Below the pieces are notes generated by a model. That model saw only the letters and a program-made list of their open reading frames with translations. It did not search any database and was not told where the DNA came from. A program made the position numbers and the translations under genes. A stretch of DNA of 47,588 nt from Protaetiibacter sp. (GTDB lineage Bacteria > Actinomycetota > Actinomycetes > Actinomycetales > Microbacteriaceae): positions 1 to 47,588 of the forward strand of contig JASLGG010000012.1 in assembly GCA_030150265.1 (NCBI GenBank), given 5' to 3'. This document shows, piece by piece, positions 8,082-16,496 of this stretch. Each line of letters opens with the position of its first letter. Position 1 is the first letter of the stretch.

Positions 8082-9319
8082 TGCCGCTCGACGCACGGCG
8101 CGCCGAACGACGGCTCGTGCTCCTGACGACCACGCGCTGGCTGCCGGTCGGGCTCACCTTCGGCCTCACCGTGCTGCTCCCCCTCGAGCGCGGCGTCTCG
8201 CTCGGCGAGGTCGGCGGCCTCCTCGCGATCGCGGGGTTCGTCTCCCTCGCGCTCGAGCTGCCCACAGGCGGCCTCGCGGACACCATCGGCCGACGGCCGC
8301 TGCTGCTCGTCTCGGGGGCGCTCGCGCTCGCGTCCGCCACCGTCTTCGTGCTCGCCGACTCGCTGCCGATGTTCGCCGTCGCCCTCGTGCTGCAGGGGGT
8401 GTTCCGCGCGCTCGACTCCGGGCCGCTCGAGTCCTGGTACGTCGACACCGCGCACGCCGACGACCCGGCCGCACCCGTCGACCGCGCGCTCAGCCGCGCA
8501 TCCGCGGCGCTCGGCAGCGGCATCGCGATCGGCGCGCTCGTGAGCGGCGGGCTCGTCGCCTGGCATCCGCTCGCCGGTCAGAGCGCGCTCGTGCTGCCCT
8601 ACCTGGCGGCGCTCGCCGTGCAGCTCCTGCACCTCGTGCTGGTCGCGGCGCTCGTGCGGGAGCCGCGCGCGGGTCGGATGCTGCGCGACGGCGGGGAGCA
8701 TCCGGTCGCGGCCCTGCTCGGCGGCTTCCGCCTGCTGCGCACCTCCCCGGTGCTGCGCGCCCTCGTCGGCGTGGAGTTGTTCTGGGCGGTCGCGATGATC
8801 GCCTTCGAGACGCTCACCCCCGTGGGGCTCGCCGACCTCCTCGGCGGCGAGGACGCCGCCGCGACCGTGTTCGGCCCCGCATCCGCCGCCGCCTGGGCGC
8901 TGTTCGCGGTCGGCTCGTGGCTCGCCGGGGTCGCGAGCCGCCGGATCGGGGTGGTCGCGACCGCGATCCTCGCCCGGCTGCTCAACGCCGCCTTCGTGGT
9001 CGTGATGGGGCTCGCGGCCGGAGTCGTCGGCCTCGTCGTCGGGTACTGGCTCGCGTATCTGACCCACGGCTCGGCGGGGCCGATGCACAACACCCTCCTG
9101 CACCGGCAGAGCGGACCCCGCACCCGCACGATGGTGCTCTCGATCAACTCGATGGTGGCGAGCGGCGCCGCCGCCCTCGCCCTGCTGGCGCTGCCGGCTC
9201 TCGCGGAGCACACGACGCCCGGCGTCGGGATGATCGCGGCGGGCGCCTTCAGCGCGGCCGGCGCGCTGCTCTACCTGCCGGCGCTGCGGCAGGAGCGCGC
9301 GAGCGGCCGGGAGGTCTAG
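8081..9319 (+). CDS. MFS transporter
   Basis: A 412-aa, 12-TM major facilitator protein. The loop GGLADTIGRRPLLLVSGAL after TM2 is MFS motif A. Coupled to the ArsR-type regulator upstream by the TGATG overlap, so probably an inducible exporter; the substrate cannot be read from the sequence. It converges on the small leftward gene at 9324 with only four bases between the stop codons. Confidence 0.88.
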   Translation: MPLDARRAERRLVLLTTTRWLPVGLTFGLTVLLPLERGVSLGEVGGLLAIAGFVSLALELPTGGLADTIGRRPLLLVSGALALASATVFVLADSLPMFAVALVLQGVFRALDSGPLESWYVDTAHADDPAAPVDRALSRASAALGSGIAIGALVSGGLVAWHPLAGQSALVLPYLAALAVQLLHLVLVAALVREPRAGRMLRDGGEHPVAALLGGFRLLRTSPVLRALVGVELFWAVAMIAFETLTPVGLADLLGGEDAAATVFGPASAAAWALFAVGSWLAGVASRRIGVVATAILARLLNAAFVVVMGLAAGVVGLVVGYWLAYLTHGSAGPMHNTLLHRQSGPRTRTMVLSINSMVASGAAALALLALPALAEHTTPGVGMIAAGAFSAAGALLYLPALRQERASGREV

Positions 9320-9323
9320 GGAT

Positions 9324-9494
9324 TCAGTCGAACTTCTCGAGCAGGTGGAACGGGATCGCGAAGGAGATCGAGACGCCGAGGATGCCGCCGAAGAACAGGG
9401 CGCCACCGAGCCCGTCCACCCCGAACGAGTAGCCCATGAGCACGAGCGAGCCGAGGAAGATGAGGAGCGAGACCAGGAAGACGGCGACCTTCAT
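9324..9494 (-). CDS. Small hydrophobic membrane protein, 56 aa
   Basis: Translation runs from MKVAVFLVSLLIFLGSLVLM to HLLEKFD, with two hydrophobic segments (about 3-22 and 30-50) joined by a GYSFGVDGLGG turn. The start is well fixed: TAAGGT lies exactly six bases before the ATG, as at other leaderless genes here. The composition and the promoter argue for a real gene despite its length. Function unknown; it stands alone, followed only by the convergent MFS gene. Confidence 0.75.
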   Translation of the reverse strand: MKVAVFLVSLLIFLGSLVLMGYSFGVDGLGGALFFGGILGVSISFAIPFHLLEKFD

Positions 9495-9500
9495 GCGGCC

Positions 9501-9506
9501 ACCTTA
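9501..9506 (-). promoter_or_regulatory. -10 box TAAGGT, leaderless promoter of the 56-aa protein
   Basis: On the minus strand TAAGGT is followed by GGCCGC and then the ATG at 9494, the six-base spacing seen at other genes of this window. Confidence 0.6.
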
Positions 9507-9554
9507 CCGTCGCCACGGGCCCGGGTCGGCATCCGCGCACGAGAAACGCGACGG

Positions 9555-9902
9555 CTAGACGCGCCCCAGCACGAGCACGAGGCCGCCGGCGCCGATGACC
9601 ACCGTCGCGAGGGTCACGAGCGCCAGGGTGCCGCCGCCCGCCGGGAGCGGCGCCTCGCCCGCGTCGGCTGCCGGGAAGCCGCGCACGACCATCCGGTAGC
9701 GATGGTGCGCGCTCGCGAGCGCGACCGCCGCCAGCAGCACGCCCGCGCCTCCGAGCATCGCCGCGACCGGTCCCAGGTCGACCGCGAGGTAGCGGGTGGC
9801 GACCGCCGCGATCGCCACGAGCGCGAGCGCCGTGCGTCGCCAGGCGAGCAGGGTGCGCTCGGGCTGCAGCCCCGGATCGTACGGAGGCGGCAGCGGGCTC
9901 AC
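9555..9902 (-). CDS. DUF202 membrane protein (second of a pair)
   Basis: A 115-aa protein with the DUF202 signature LQPERTLLAWRRTALALVAI and three transmembrane segments. Its GTG overlaps the stop of the upstream DUF202 gene by four bases (GTGA), so the pair is translationally coupled and may form a hetero-oligomer. DUF202 proteins (YidH-type) have no established activity. Confidence 0.85.
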   Translation of the reverse strand: MSPLPPPYDPGLQPERTLLAWRRTALALVAIAAVATRYLAVDLGPVAAMLGGAGVLLAAVALASAHHRYRMVVRGFPAADAGEAPLPAGGGTLALVTLATVVIGAGGLVLVLGRV

Positions 9903-10249
9903 AGCACGAGTCCGATGCCCACCAGCACGACCGCGACGACCACACCCGTTACGAGCACGACGCCGAGCCCGGGACCCGGCAGCGGCAGCCCGCGGCGGAG
10001 CGCCCGCTCGGTGGCGGCCCAGCCCCACCATGCGCGCACCGCGGCGACGAGCCCGAGCACGATGAACACGAGCGCGGCGGCGAGCCGCCATGCCGGATGC
10101 CCGACCTCGAGCACCTGGATCGCCACTCCCGCCGCCACGAGGGCGAGCGCCGTGCGGACCCACGCGAGGAAGGTGCGCTCGTTCGCGAGGCTGAACCGCG
10201 GGTCGGGCTCCCGCCCCTCGCGGTACACGGAACGCGGGAATCTGGCCAT
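9899..10249 (-). CDS. DUF202 membrane protein, YidH-like (first of a pair)
   Basis: A 116-aa protein with FSLANERTFLAWVRTALAL, the DUF202 signature, and three membrane segments. Starts at ATG 10249 (MARFPRSVYREG) and ends overlapping its partner. Tandem DUF202 pairs of one YidH-like and one shorter member are common in actinobacteria. It lies 19 bp downstream of the ECF sigma factor stop codon and may belong to that transcript. Confidence 0.87.
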   Translation of the reverse strand: MARFPRSVYREGREPDPRFSLANERTFLAWVRTALALVAAGVAIQVLEVGHPAWRLAAALVFIVLGLVAAVRAWWGWAATERALRRGLPLPGPGLGVVLVTGVVVAVVLVGIGLVL

Positions 10250-10268
10250 GCGGCGAGGATATCGGCGG

Positions 10269-11531
10269 TCAGGATGCGGCCGCCGCCTCGCACTCCGCGA
10301 TCCGCCGCGTGAGCAGGCGGCGTTCCGCCTCGCCCGGCGCGAGCATCCGCGCCCTCTCGAACCAGCCGGCCGCCTCCGCGTGCCTACCCGCCCGGCGGAG
10401 CAGATCGGCGCGCGTGGCGGGCAGCAGGAACGAGGAGGCGAGCGCGGGCGGCTCGCCGAGGGCGTCGAGCGCCGCGAGGCCAGCATCCGGTCCGTCGGCC
10501 ATGCCGATCGCGACGGCGCGGTTCAGCTCCACGACGGGCGTCGACGGCAACAGCCCGTACAGCTCCCGGATGGCCGCCCAGTCGGTCGCGGCGGCGCTCG
10601 GCGCGCGATCGTGCTCCGCGGCGATCGCCGCCTGCACCGCATACGGCCCCGAGGCGGGGACCTCGGCGAGCAGCGCCAGCCCCTCCGAGATCGCGACGGC
10701 ATCCCACCGCGAACGATCCTGCTCCTCGAGCGGCACGAGGTCGCCTGTGCCGTCGATGCGGGCGGCGCGGCGGGCGTGCTGGAGCAGCAGGAGCGCGAGC
10801 AGGCCGCGCGCCTCTGGGTCGTCGGTGAGCCGTGCGACGAGGCGCGCGAGCCGGATGGCCTCCTCGGCGAGCTCGTCGCGCACGAGGCGCCCGTCGTCGG
10901 GCGCGTAGCCCTCGGTGAACACGAGATAGATCACCGCGAGCACCCCCGCGGTGCGATCCTCGACGAGCGACGGCGGCGGCACCCGATACGGGATGCCCGC
11001 CTCGGCGATCTTGCGCTTGGTGCGCAGCAGGCGCTGCGACATCGTCGCCTCGCTCACCAGGAAGAGCCGCGCGATCTCGCGCGTCGTGAGTCCCGACACC
11101 GCGCGCAGGGTGAGCGCGACGCGCCCCTCCAGCGGCAGCGCGGGATGCGCGCAGGTGTAGACGAGGCGCAGCGCGTCGTCGTGCCACTCGGCGCCGACGT
11201 CGTCGAGCGCCCGGTCGGCGGCGGGCGCCGTGCCGTCGTCGCCCGCCGCGAGCAGCCGGAGCTTCGCGGCCTCCACACCGGAGCGGCGCACGACGTCGAT
11301 CGCCCGGCGGCGCGCGGCGACCGTGAGCCACGCCCCCGGCGCCCGCGGCACCCCCTCGGCGCCCCAGCGCTCGAGCGCCCGCGCGAACGCGTCCTGGGTG
11401 CAGTCCTCGGCCAGGCTCCAGTCGCCGGTGAACCGCACGAGGGCGCCGAAGACCTGCGCCCACTCGTCGCGGTGGGCCGCGGCGACGGCGGCACGCACCT
11501 CCGCCGGCGCCGCGGCCCCCGCATCCGTCAC
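10269..11531 (-). CDS. ECF42-type RNA polymerase sigma factor with C-terminal extension
   Basis: A 420-aa protein. Sigma region 2 (about 25-60, GDWSLAEDCTQDAFARALER) and region 4 (about 120-165, TTREIARLFLVSEATMSQRL) are followed by a roughly 220-residue helical, TPR-like C-terminal domain (AVIYLVFTEGYAPDDG onwards). This is the ECF42 architecture, in which the extension replaces a classical anti-sigma factor and the gene is linked to DGPF/YCII proteins, exactly as seen here. GTG 11531 overlaps the stop of the upstream DGPF gene (GTGA), implying coupled translation. Confidence 0.93.
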   Translation of the reverse strand: MTDAGAAAPAEVRAAVAAAHRDEWAQVFGALVRFTGDWSLAEDCTQDAFARALERWGAEGVPRAPGAWLTVAARRRAIDVVRRSGVEAAKLRLLAAGDDGTAPAADRALDDVGAEWHDDALRLVYTCAHPALPLEGRVALTLRAVSGLTTREIARLFLVSEATMSQRLLRTKRKIAEAGIPYRVPPPSLVEDRTAGVLAVIYLVFTEGYAPDDGRLVRDELAEEAIRLARLVARLTDDPEARGLLALLLLQHARRAARIDGTGDLVPLEEQDRSRWDAVAISEGLALLAEVPASGPYAVQAAIAAEHDRAPSAAATDWAAIRELYGLLPSTPVVELNRAVAIGMADGPDAGLAALDALGEPPALASSFLLPATRADLLRRAGRHAEAAGWFERARMLAPGEAERRLLTRRIAECEAAAAS

Positions 11532-11860
11532 TCGAACGGCCAGACCGGACGGATCTCGATGCGCCCGAAACGCGCCATCGGATGCCGGGCCGCGATCGCG
11601 ATCGCCTCGTCGAGGTTCTCGCAGTCGAGGATGTCGTAGCCCGCGATCCACTCGCGGCTCTCGGTGAACGGCCCGTCGGTGACGATCGTCTCGCCGCCGC
11701 GCACCCGCACGAGGGTGGCGTCCTCCACGGGTCGCAGCCGGTCGCCGTGCGTCCGGCCGCCGCGCTCGTCGGCGAGGCGCACCCAGTCCTCGATGTCGTC
11801 GCCCGCCGGGTCGTACGGCTCGGCGTCGGGGTCGGTCGCGATGAACAGCATGTACTGCAC
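11528..11860 (-). CDS. YCII/DGPF-domain protein
   Basis: A 110-aa protein of the YCII-related, DGPF family, with the motif TDGPFTESREWIAGYDIL at about residues 61-78. Family members are small cytoplasmic dimers of unknown reaction, associated with ECF42 sigma factors. It starts three bases after the stop of the other DGPF gene and overlaps the sigma factor gene by four bases. Confidence 0.92.
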   Translation of the reverse strand: MQYMLFIATDPDAEPYDPAGDDIEDWVRLADERGGRTHGDRLRPVEDATLVRVRGGETIVTDGPFTESREWIAGYDILDCENLDEAIAIAARHPMARFGRIEIRPVWPFE

Positions 11861-11863
11861 GGC

Positions 11864-12199
11864 TCAGCCCTCCATCGGCCAGATCGGACGGATCTCGATG
11901 CGCCCGGTGCGCGCGCCCGGATGCCGGGATGCGAGGTCCACGACGTCGTCGAAGCTGTCGCTCTCGAAGATGTCGTAGCCCGTGATGATCTCGCGCGTCT
12001 CGGCGAACGGCCCCGCGGTCGCGAGGGCCTCCTCGACGCGGTGGCCGACGATCGTCGCGTCCGCGGGCGGACGCAGGCGGTTGCCGCGCACGCGGATGCC
12101 GCGCCCGTTCGCCTCCGTCACCCACGCGCCGATGTCGGCGGGCGGCACCTCGTAGTCGGGTGTCGCGGGATCCTGGTGGATCAGCAGCAGATACTCCAT
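11864..12199 (-). CDS. YCII/DGPF-domain protein, AGPF variant
   Basis: A 111-aa paralogue of the next gene; its signature reads TAGPFAETREIITGYDIF, so the first Asp of DGPF is replaced by Ala. It is the first gene of a three-gene operon with the second DGPF protein and the ECF42 sigma factor. The ATG at 12199 is fixed by a strong AAGGAGG four bases upstream; a longer frame to 12259 has no such site. Confidence 0.92.
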   Translation of the reverse strand: MEYLLLIHQDPATPDYEVPPADIGAWVTEANGRGIRVRGNRLRPPADATIVGHRVEEALATAGPFAETREIITGYDIFESDSFDDVVDLASRHPGARTGRIEIRPIWPMEG

Positions 12200-12322
12200 C
12201 GGTCCTCCTTGTCGGAACGGTACGTCAAGACGACGAACCGCGGGAGGCCGATCCGACACGACCGCCGAGAAAGCCGGCGAGGCGTCGGGACTCGGCGCGC
12301 AGCGCGGACGATCCGCCGCGGC

Positions 12323-12886
12323 TCAGGCAGTGCGCAGCTCGACCGAGACGGGCGTCGGGTTCGCGAACAGGTCGAGCACCGGGCAGTGCGCGTCGACCGC
12401 CGCGCGCAGCTCCTGGTAGCGCTCCTCCGACTCGGGCCCGGTGATGCGGATGTCCAGGCGCACCGCGCCGAAGCCGGGTCGCACCGACTCGTCGATGCCG
12501 AAGAGGCGGCGCGCGTCGAGGTCGCCCTCCGCGGTGATCGCGATGTCGTCGACACGGATGCCGAGCGCCTGCGCGTAGAGGCGGTAGACGACGATCTGGC
12601 ACGAGATCAGGGCGCCGAGCGCGTACTCCACCGGGCTCGCCGCGACGTCGTCGCCTGCGAGCGCAGCGGGCTCGTCGATCACGAACTCGTGACGTCCGGC
12701 GGTGATGCGGGAGGCCACCGAGCCCTCGCCGGTTCCGCGGACCCGGTAGGTGAGCTGTGCGGACGAGGCGTCGGCGGCGATCCGCTCGCCCCACGCGGCA
12801 CCGGCCGCGTCGAGACGGTCGGCGCGCTCGGCGGGGGTCGCCGAGGGGATGTCGGTGCGGGTCACGGGGGCGTCGATGAGCGTCAT
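12323..12886 (-). CDS. OsmC family protein
   Basis: A 187-aa protein with the OsmC fold. The two redox cysteines lie in GALISCQIVVYRLYAQALGI and DAHCPVLDL (about 98 and 163), the pattern of thiol-dependent peroxidases that reduce organic hydroperoxides. The N-terminal extension of about 35 residues matches longer OsmC-like proteins. A TAGCGT box seven bases before the ATG indicates a leaderless transcript. Divergent from the ChaA-like antiporter. Confidence 0.88.
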   Translation of the reverse strand: MTLIDAPVTRTDIPSATPAERADRLDAAGAAWGERIAADASSAQLTYRVRGTGEGSVASRITAGRHEFVIDEPAALAGDDVAASPVEYALGALISCQIVVYRLYAQALGIRVDDIAITAEGDLDARRLFGIDESVRPGFGAVRLDIRITGPESEERYQELRAAVDAHCPVLDLFANPTPVSVELRTA

Positions 12887-12893
12887 GGGGGCG

Positions 12894-12899
12894 ACGCTA
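12894..12899 (-). promoter_or_regulatory. -10 box TAGCGT of the OsmC gene
   Basis: Minus-strand TAGCGT followed by seven bases and the ATG at 12886; probable leaderless promoter. Confidence 0.5.
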
Positions 12900-12992
12900 G
12901 CGAGCCGTCGGCGCGGCCGCGGAGGCGCCCGACTCACTCTGTCACGCGACGTCATCGGGGGTCACGGAGGGAGCCCCTGCGACAATGGGAAG

Positions 12993-14114
12993 ATGAGCGG
13001 ATCGCCAGCGTCCCCCGGCCTCCTCCCTCGGATCCTGCACAGCTGGGTGTGGGCCGTCCCGGTGCTCGGCATCGTGGCGCTCGTGCTCAGCTGGGGTCGC
13101 GACCTCGACGTCTGGCTCTACCTGCTGGTGGGCGCGGTGCTCGTCGGGGTCGTGCTCGCCGCGGTGCACCACGCGGAGGTCGTGGCCGCCAAGGTGGGCG
13201 AGCCCTACGGATCGCTCGTGCTCGCCGTCGCGGTGACCGTCATCGAGGTGGCGCTCATCATCACGCTCATGCTCGGCAAGGGCTCGACCGACACCGCGAC
13301 CCTCGCGCGCGACACCGCGTTCGCGGCCGTCATGATCACCCTCAACGGCATCGTCGGCCTCTCGATCCTCGTCGGGTCGATCAAGCACGACACCCCGCGC
13401 TTCAACCCGGAGGGCGCAGGCGGGGCGCTCGCTGTCGTCGTGACCCTCACGACGCTCACGATCGTGCTGCCGACCTTCACCGTGTCGGAGCCGGGCGCGC
13501 GGTTCTCGCCCGCGCAGCTCGCCTTCGCCGCCGTCGCCGCGATCCTGCTCTACGGCGCCTTCGTGATGCTGCAGACGCGGCGCCACCGCGACTTCTTCCT
13601 CCCCGTCGAGAAGGACGGCCGCATCATCGACGAGGACCAGCACTCCGCACCCCCGACCCTCCGTGCGACCCTCGTGAGCCTCGGTCTGCTGCTCGTCGCG
13701 CTCGTGGCCGTCGTGGGGCTCGCGAAGGCCGTGTCGCCCGGGATCGAGGATGTGGTGCACGCGGCGGGCATCCCGCAGTCGTTCGTGGGTGTGATCGTCG
13801 CGCTCGTCGTGCTGCTGCCCGAGGGGCTCGCCGCCACCAAGGCCGCGGCGCGCAACCGGCTGCAGACCTCGCTCAACCTCGGCATCGGCTCCGCGATGGC
13901 GTCGATCGGCCTCACGATCCCCGCGATCGCCATCGCCTCGATCTGGCTGCCGACCCCGCTCGTGCTCGGCCTCGGTCCCGTGCAGATCGTCGAGTTCCTC
14001 CTGACCGTCGCCGTCGCCACGCTCACGGTCGTGCCGGGGCGGGCGACGCGCCTGCAGGGCGTCGTGCACCTCGTGCTGTTCGCGGCGTTCCTGTTCCTCG
14101 CGACGACGCCGTAG
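12993..14114 (+). CDS. chaA: Calcium/proton antiporter, ChaA-like (CaCA superfamily)
   Basis: A 373-aa protein with about 11 membrane segments. The two alpha repeats of cation/Ca2+ exchangers are visible: VTVIEVALIITLMLG with an acidic residue in the membrane (about 75-92), and VVLLPEGLAATKAAARNRLQ (about 268-287). This matches ChaA, which exports Ca2+ or Na+/K+ in exchange for protons. ATG 12993 has GGGAAG close upstream. Monocistronic by appearance. Confidence 0.88.
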   Translation: MSGSPASPGLLPRILHSWVWAVPVLGIVALVLSWGRDLDVWLYLLVGAVLVGVVLAAVHHAEVVAAKVGEPYGSLVLAVAVTVIEVALIITLMLGKGSTDTATLARDTAFAAVMITLNGIVGLSILVGSIKHDTPRFNPEGAGGALAVVVTLTTLTIVLPTFTVSEPGARFSPAQLAFAAVAAILLYGAFVMLQTRRHRDFFLPVEKDGRIIDEDQHSAPPTLRATLVSLGLLLVALVAVVGLAKAVSPGIEDVVHAAGIPQSFVGVIVALVVLLPEGLAATKAAARNRLQTSLNLGIGSAMASIGLTIPAIAIASIWLPTPLVLGLGPVQIVEFLLTVAVATLTVVPGRATRLQGVVHLVLFAAFLFLATTP

Positions 14115-14221
14115 CATCCGCCTGCTCGTCGGCCTCGAGCGCCTCCCGAATCACGGAGGCCCGTGGGGCACCGGCCCGCGAGCGCCCGCGGTAGGGTCGA
14201 GACGAGCCGAGGGAGGACCGG

Positions 14222-15118
14222 ATGGCCGAGCTCACGGACGCCGATCGCGTCGCCGTCTACATCGACTTCGACAACATCGTCATCTCGCGCTACGACCAGC
14301 TGCACGGCGACGGTGCCTGGCGCAAGGACAAGGCGCGGGATGCGCGCGCCGCGGTCGCCGAGAAGCTGCAGTCCGCGCGCGTCGACGTGGGCGCGATCCT
14401 CGACTACGCCTCCTCGTTCGGCACCGTCGCGGTGACCCGCGCCTACGCCGACTGGTCGGTGCCGGCGAACGCCGCCTACAAGGGCCAGCTCGTCGACCGC
14501 GCGATCGACCTCACCCAGATGTTCCCGGTGTCGGGCACCAAGAACGGCGCCGACATCCGGCTCTCGGTCGACGTGCTCGAGGACCTCTTCCGGCTGCCCG
14601 ACATCACGCACGTCGTGATCGTGGCGGGCGACTCCGACTACATCGCCCTCGCCCAGCGCTGCAAGCGGCTCGGCCGCGTGGTCGTCGGCATCGGCGTCGC
14701 GGGCGGCACGAGCCGCGCGCTCATCTCGGCGTGCGACGAGTTCGAGTACTACGACGAGGTCGCCCGCGAGGAGGAGCAGGCCGCCGCGCAGGCGGACACG
14801 ACGCGCACCACGGCATCCGCGGATGACGCCCTCGCGCCCGCGACGGACGCCCCCGAGGAGCCGGGCCAGCCGATCGGCGGCCCGGGCGCCTCGAAGCTGC
14901 TCATCAAGGCGCTCGGCCTCGTGGGCAAGGACGAGGACGGCTGGAGCCCGGCCGGCGCCGTGAAGACGCAGATGAAGCGCCTCAACCCGCAGTTCGCCGA
15001 GAAGACGCTCGGCTTCGACAGCTTCACCGAGTTCGTGAAGTCGCGCTCCGGTCAGGTGGAGCTGCGCGAAGACGGCCAGCAGCGGTTCCTGCGACTGCGA
15101 GCGCCGAAGAGGAAGTAG
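14222..15118 (+). CDS. NYN-domain ribonuclease-like protein with C-terminal LOTUS/OST-HTH domain
   Basis: A 298-aa protein. The NYN (PIN-like) domain covers about 8-180, with conserved acidic positions in YIDFDNIV, NGADIRLSVDVLEDL and VIVAGDSDYIALAQR, which would bind the catalytic metal. An acidic, Ala-rich linker leads to an OST-HTH/LOTUS domain (about 220-295), a putative RNA-binding winged helix. This NYN-LOTUS arrangement is widespread in bacteria and thought to act in RNA turnover. SD GGGAGGACC supports ATG 14222; a TAGGGT box at 14192-14197 is the likely -10. Confidence 0.9.
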   Translation: MAELTDADRVAVYIDFDNIVISRYDQLHGDGAWRKDKARDARAAVAEKLQSARVDVGAILDYASSFGTVAVTRAYADWSVPANAAYKGQLVDRAIDLTQMFPVSGTKNGADIRLSVDVLEDLFRLPDITHVVIVAGDSDYIALAQRCKRLGRVVVGIGVAGGTSRALISACDEFEYYDEVAREEEQAAAQADTTRTTASADDALAPATDAPEEPGQPIGGPGASKLLIKALGLVGKDEDGWSPAGAVKTQMKRLNPQFAEKTLGFDSFTEFVKSRSGQVELREDGQQRFLRLRAPKRK

Positions 15119-15122
15119 CCCC

Positions 15123-15995
15123 GTGGCGGCTCGAACCCTCGCCGAGGAGGCACGCGAGCTGTACCGCCTGCCGCCCGCACGGTTCGTGGCGGCGCGGAAC
15201 GCCCGGCATGCCGAGCTGCGGGACGCCGATCGGGAGCTCGCCGACGGGATCGCGGGCCTCCGCCGCGCGACACCGGCGGCCTGGCTCGTCTCGCTGCTCG
15301 TGGAGGAGCGACCGCAGCGGCTCGACGAGCTCGTGGGGATCGGCGAGAAGCTGCGCGCGGCGCTCGAGGCCGGGGACCGCGATGCGCTCACCCGCCTCAC
15401 CGAGCGGCGGCGCGACGCGCTGCGGACGGCATCCGACGACGCGGCGTCGCTCGCCCGTGCCCACGACGTCCAGGCGAGCCGTGCGGTGCTCGACGAGGTG
15501 GCGGCGACGCTCCAGGCCGTCATGGGCGACGAGGCAGCGGCCGCGGCGGTGCGATCGGGACTGCTCGTGCGCCCGCTCGAGTCGTCGGGCTTCGACCCCG
15601 TCGACCTCCGCGGGGCTCTCGCGGTCGCCGACGGGCTCCCCGCATCCGCGCTCCGTCCCCGCCTGCGCTCGGTGAAGGATCCGGATGCCGAGCTCGACCG
15701 TGCACGGCGGGAGGCCGCCGAGGCGCTCGACGAGGCGCGCACCCGGCTCGCGGAGGTCGAGGACGCCCACGCTCGGCGGGACGCCGACGATCGTGAGCTC
15801 GCCGCGCGGCACGATCGGCTCGCCGAGAAGGTGCGCCGCCTCGGCGCGGAGCTCGAGCGCGCGCAGCGGGAGCTCGCCGACGCCGCCTCCGAGCTGCGCC
15901 GATCGAGGCCCGAACGCGCGCGGCTCGACCGTGAGCTGACCCGCGCGCGCGACGCGGTGGCGAACGCCGAGGAGCGCCGCGACCGCTTCGCCTGA
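15123..15995 (+). CDS. Coiled-coil protein of unknown function
   Basis: A 290-aa protein that is almost wholly helical. The N-terminal part (MAARTLAEEARELYRLPPAR...) resembles a family of actinobacterial proteins known to me only as hypothetical; residues about 185-288 form a long charged coiled coil (ELDRARREAAEALDEARTRL and onward). The GTG start is four bases after the NYN gene stop, so the two are probably one transcript, hinting at a partner role in RNA metabolism (inference only). Confidence 0.75.
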   Translation: MAARTLAEEARELYRLPPARFVAARNARHAELRDADRELADGIAGLRRATPAAWLVSLLVEERPQRLDELVGIGEKLRAALEAGDRDALTRLTERRRDALRTASDDAASLARAHDVQASRAVLDEVAATLQAVMGDEAAAAAVRSGLLVRPLESSGFDPVDLRGALAVADGLPASALRPRLRSVKDPDAELDRARREAAEALDEARTRLAEVEDAHARRDADDRELAARHDRLAEKVRRLGAELERAQRELADAASELRRSRPERARLDRELTRARDAVANAEERRDRFA

Positions 15996-16076
15996 GACGG
16001 CGGCACACCCGAGACCCCGGGCATCCGCGTCGAGCAGTAGCATCGGCGGCATCCGATCCGTCGAAGGAGACCGCTC

Positions 16077-16496
16077 GTGACCGTTCCGGACATCAACTAC
16101 ATCGCCGTCGTGCTCGCCACGCTCTCGAGCATGGTGGTGGGCGCCGTCTGGTACACGCCGAAGGTGTTCGGCACCTACTGGATGAAGAAGTCGGGCATCG
16201 ACCCGAAGGATGGCGGCCCCATGCTGCGGCCGATGATCGTGACCGTGGTCGTGAGCTTCGTGACCGCGTGGGTGCTCGCGGGCGCCGCGTTCATCTCGTT
16301 CCACTTCTACGGCGGAAGCTTCTTCTGGAACGCGGTGCTCACCGCCGTCATCCTGTGGGCGGGCTTCACGGCCGCCCGGTTCATCACGCACGACCAGTTC
16401 GACCGCCGGGCTCCGGGCCTCACGATCCTGAACTGCGCGCACGAGCTCGTGACCCTCGTGGTGATGGCGATCATCATCGGCGTCTGGCCTGCCTGA
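16077..16496 (+). CDS. DUF1761 membrane protein
   Basis: A 139-aa protein with four transmembrane helices and the DUF1761 pattern: a start of NYIAVVLATLSSMVVGAVWY, the segment YTPKVFGTYWMK, and INxxHELVTLVVMAIIIG-like C-terminus (here LNCAHELVTLVV). No function is established for the family. Promoter TAGCAT at 16038-16043 and SD GAAGGAGACC support GTG 16077. Its stop overlaps the next ATG by one base. Confidence 0.85.
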   Translation: MTVPDINYIAVVLATLSSMVVGAVWYTPKVFGTYWMKKSGIDPKDGGPMLRPMIVTVVVSFVTAWVLAGAAFISFHFYGGSFFWNAVLTAVILWAGFTAARFITHDQFDRRAPGLTILNCAHELVTLVVMAIIIGVWPA

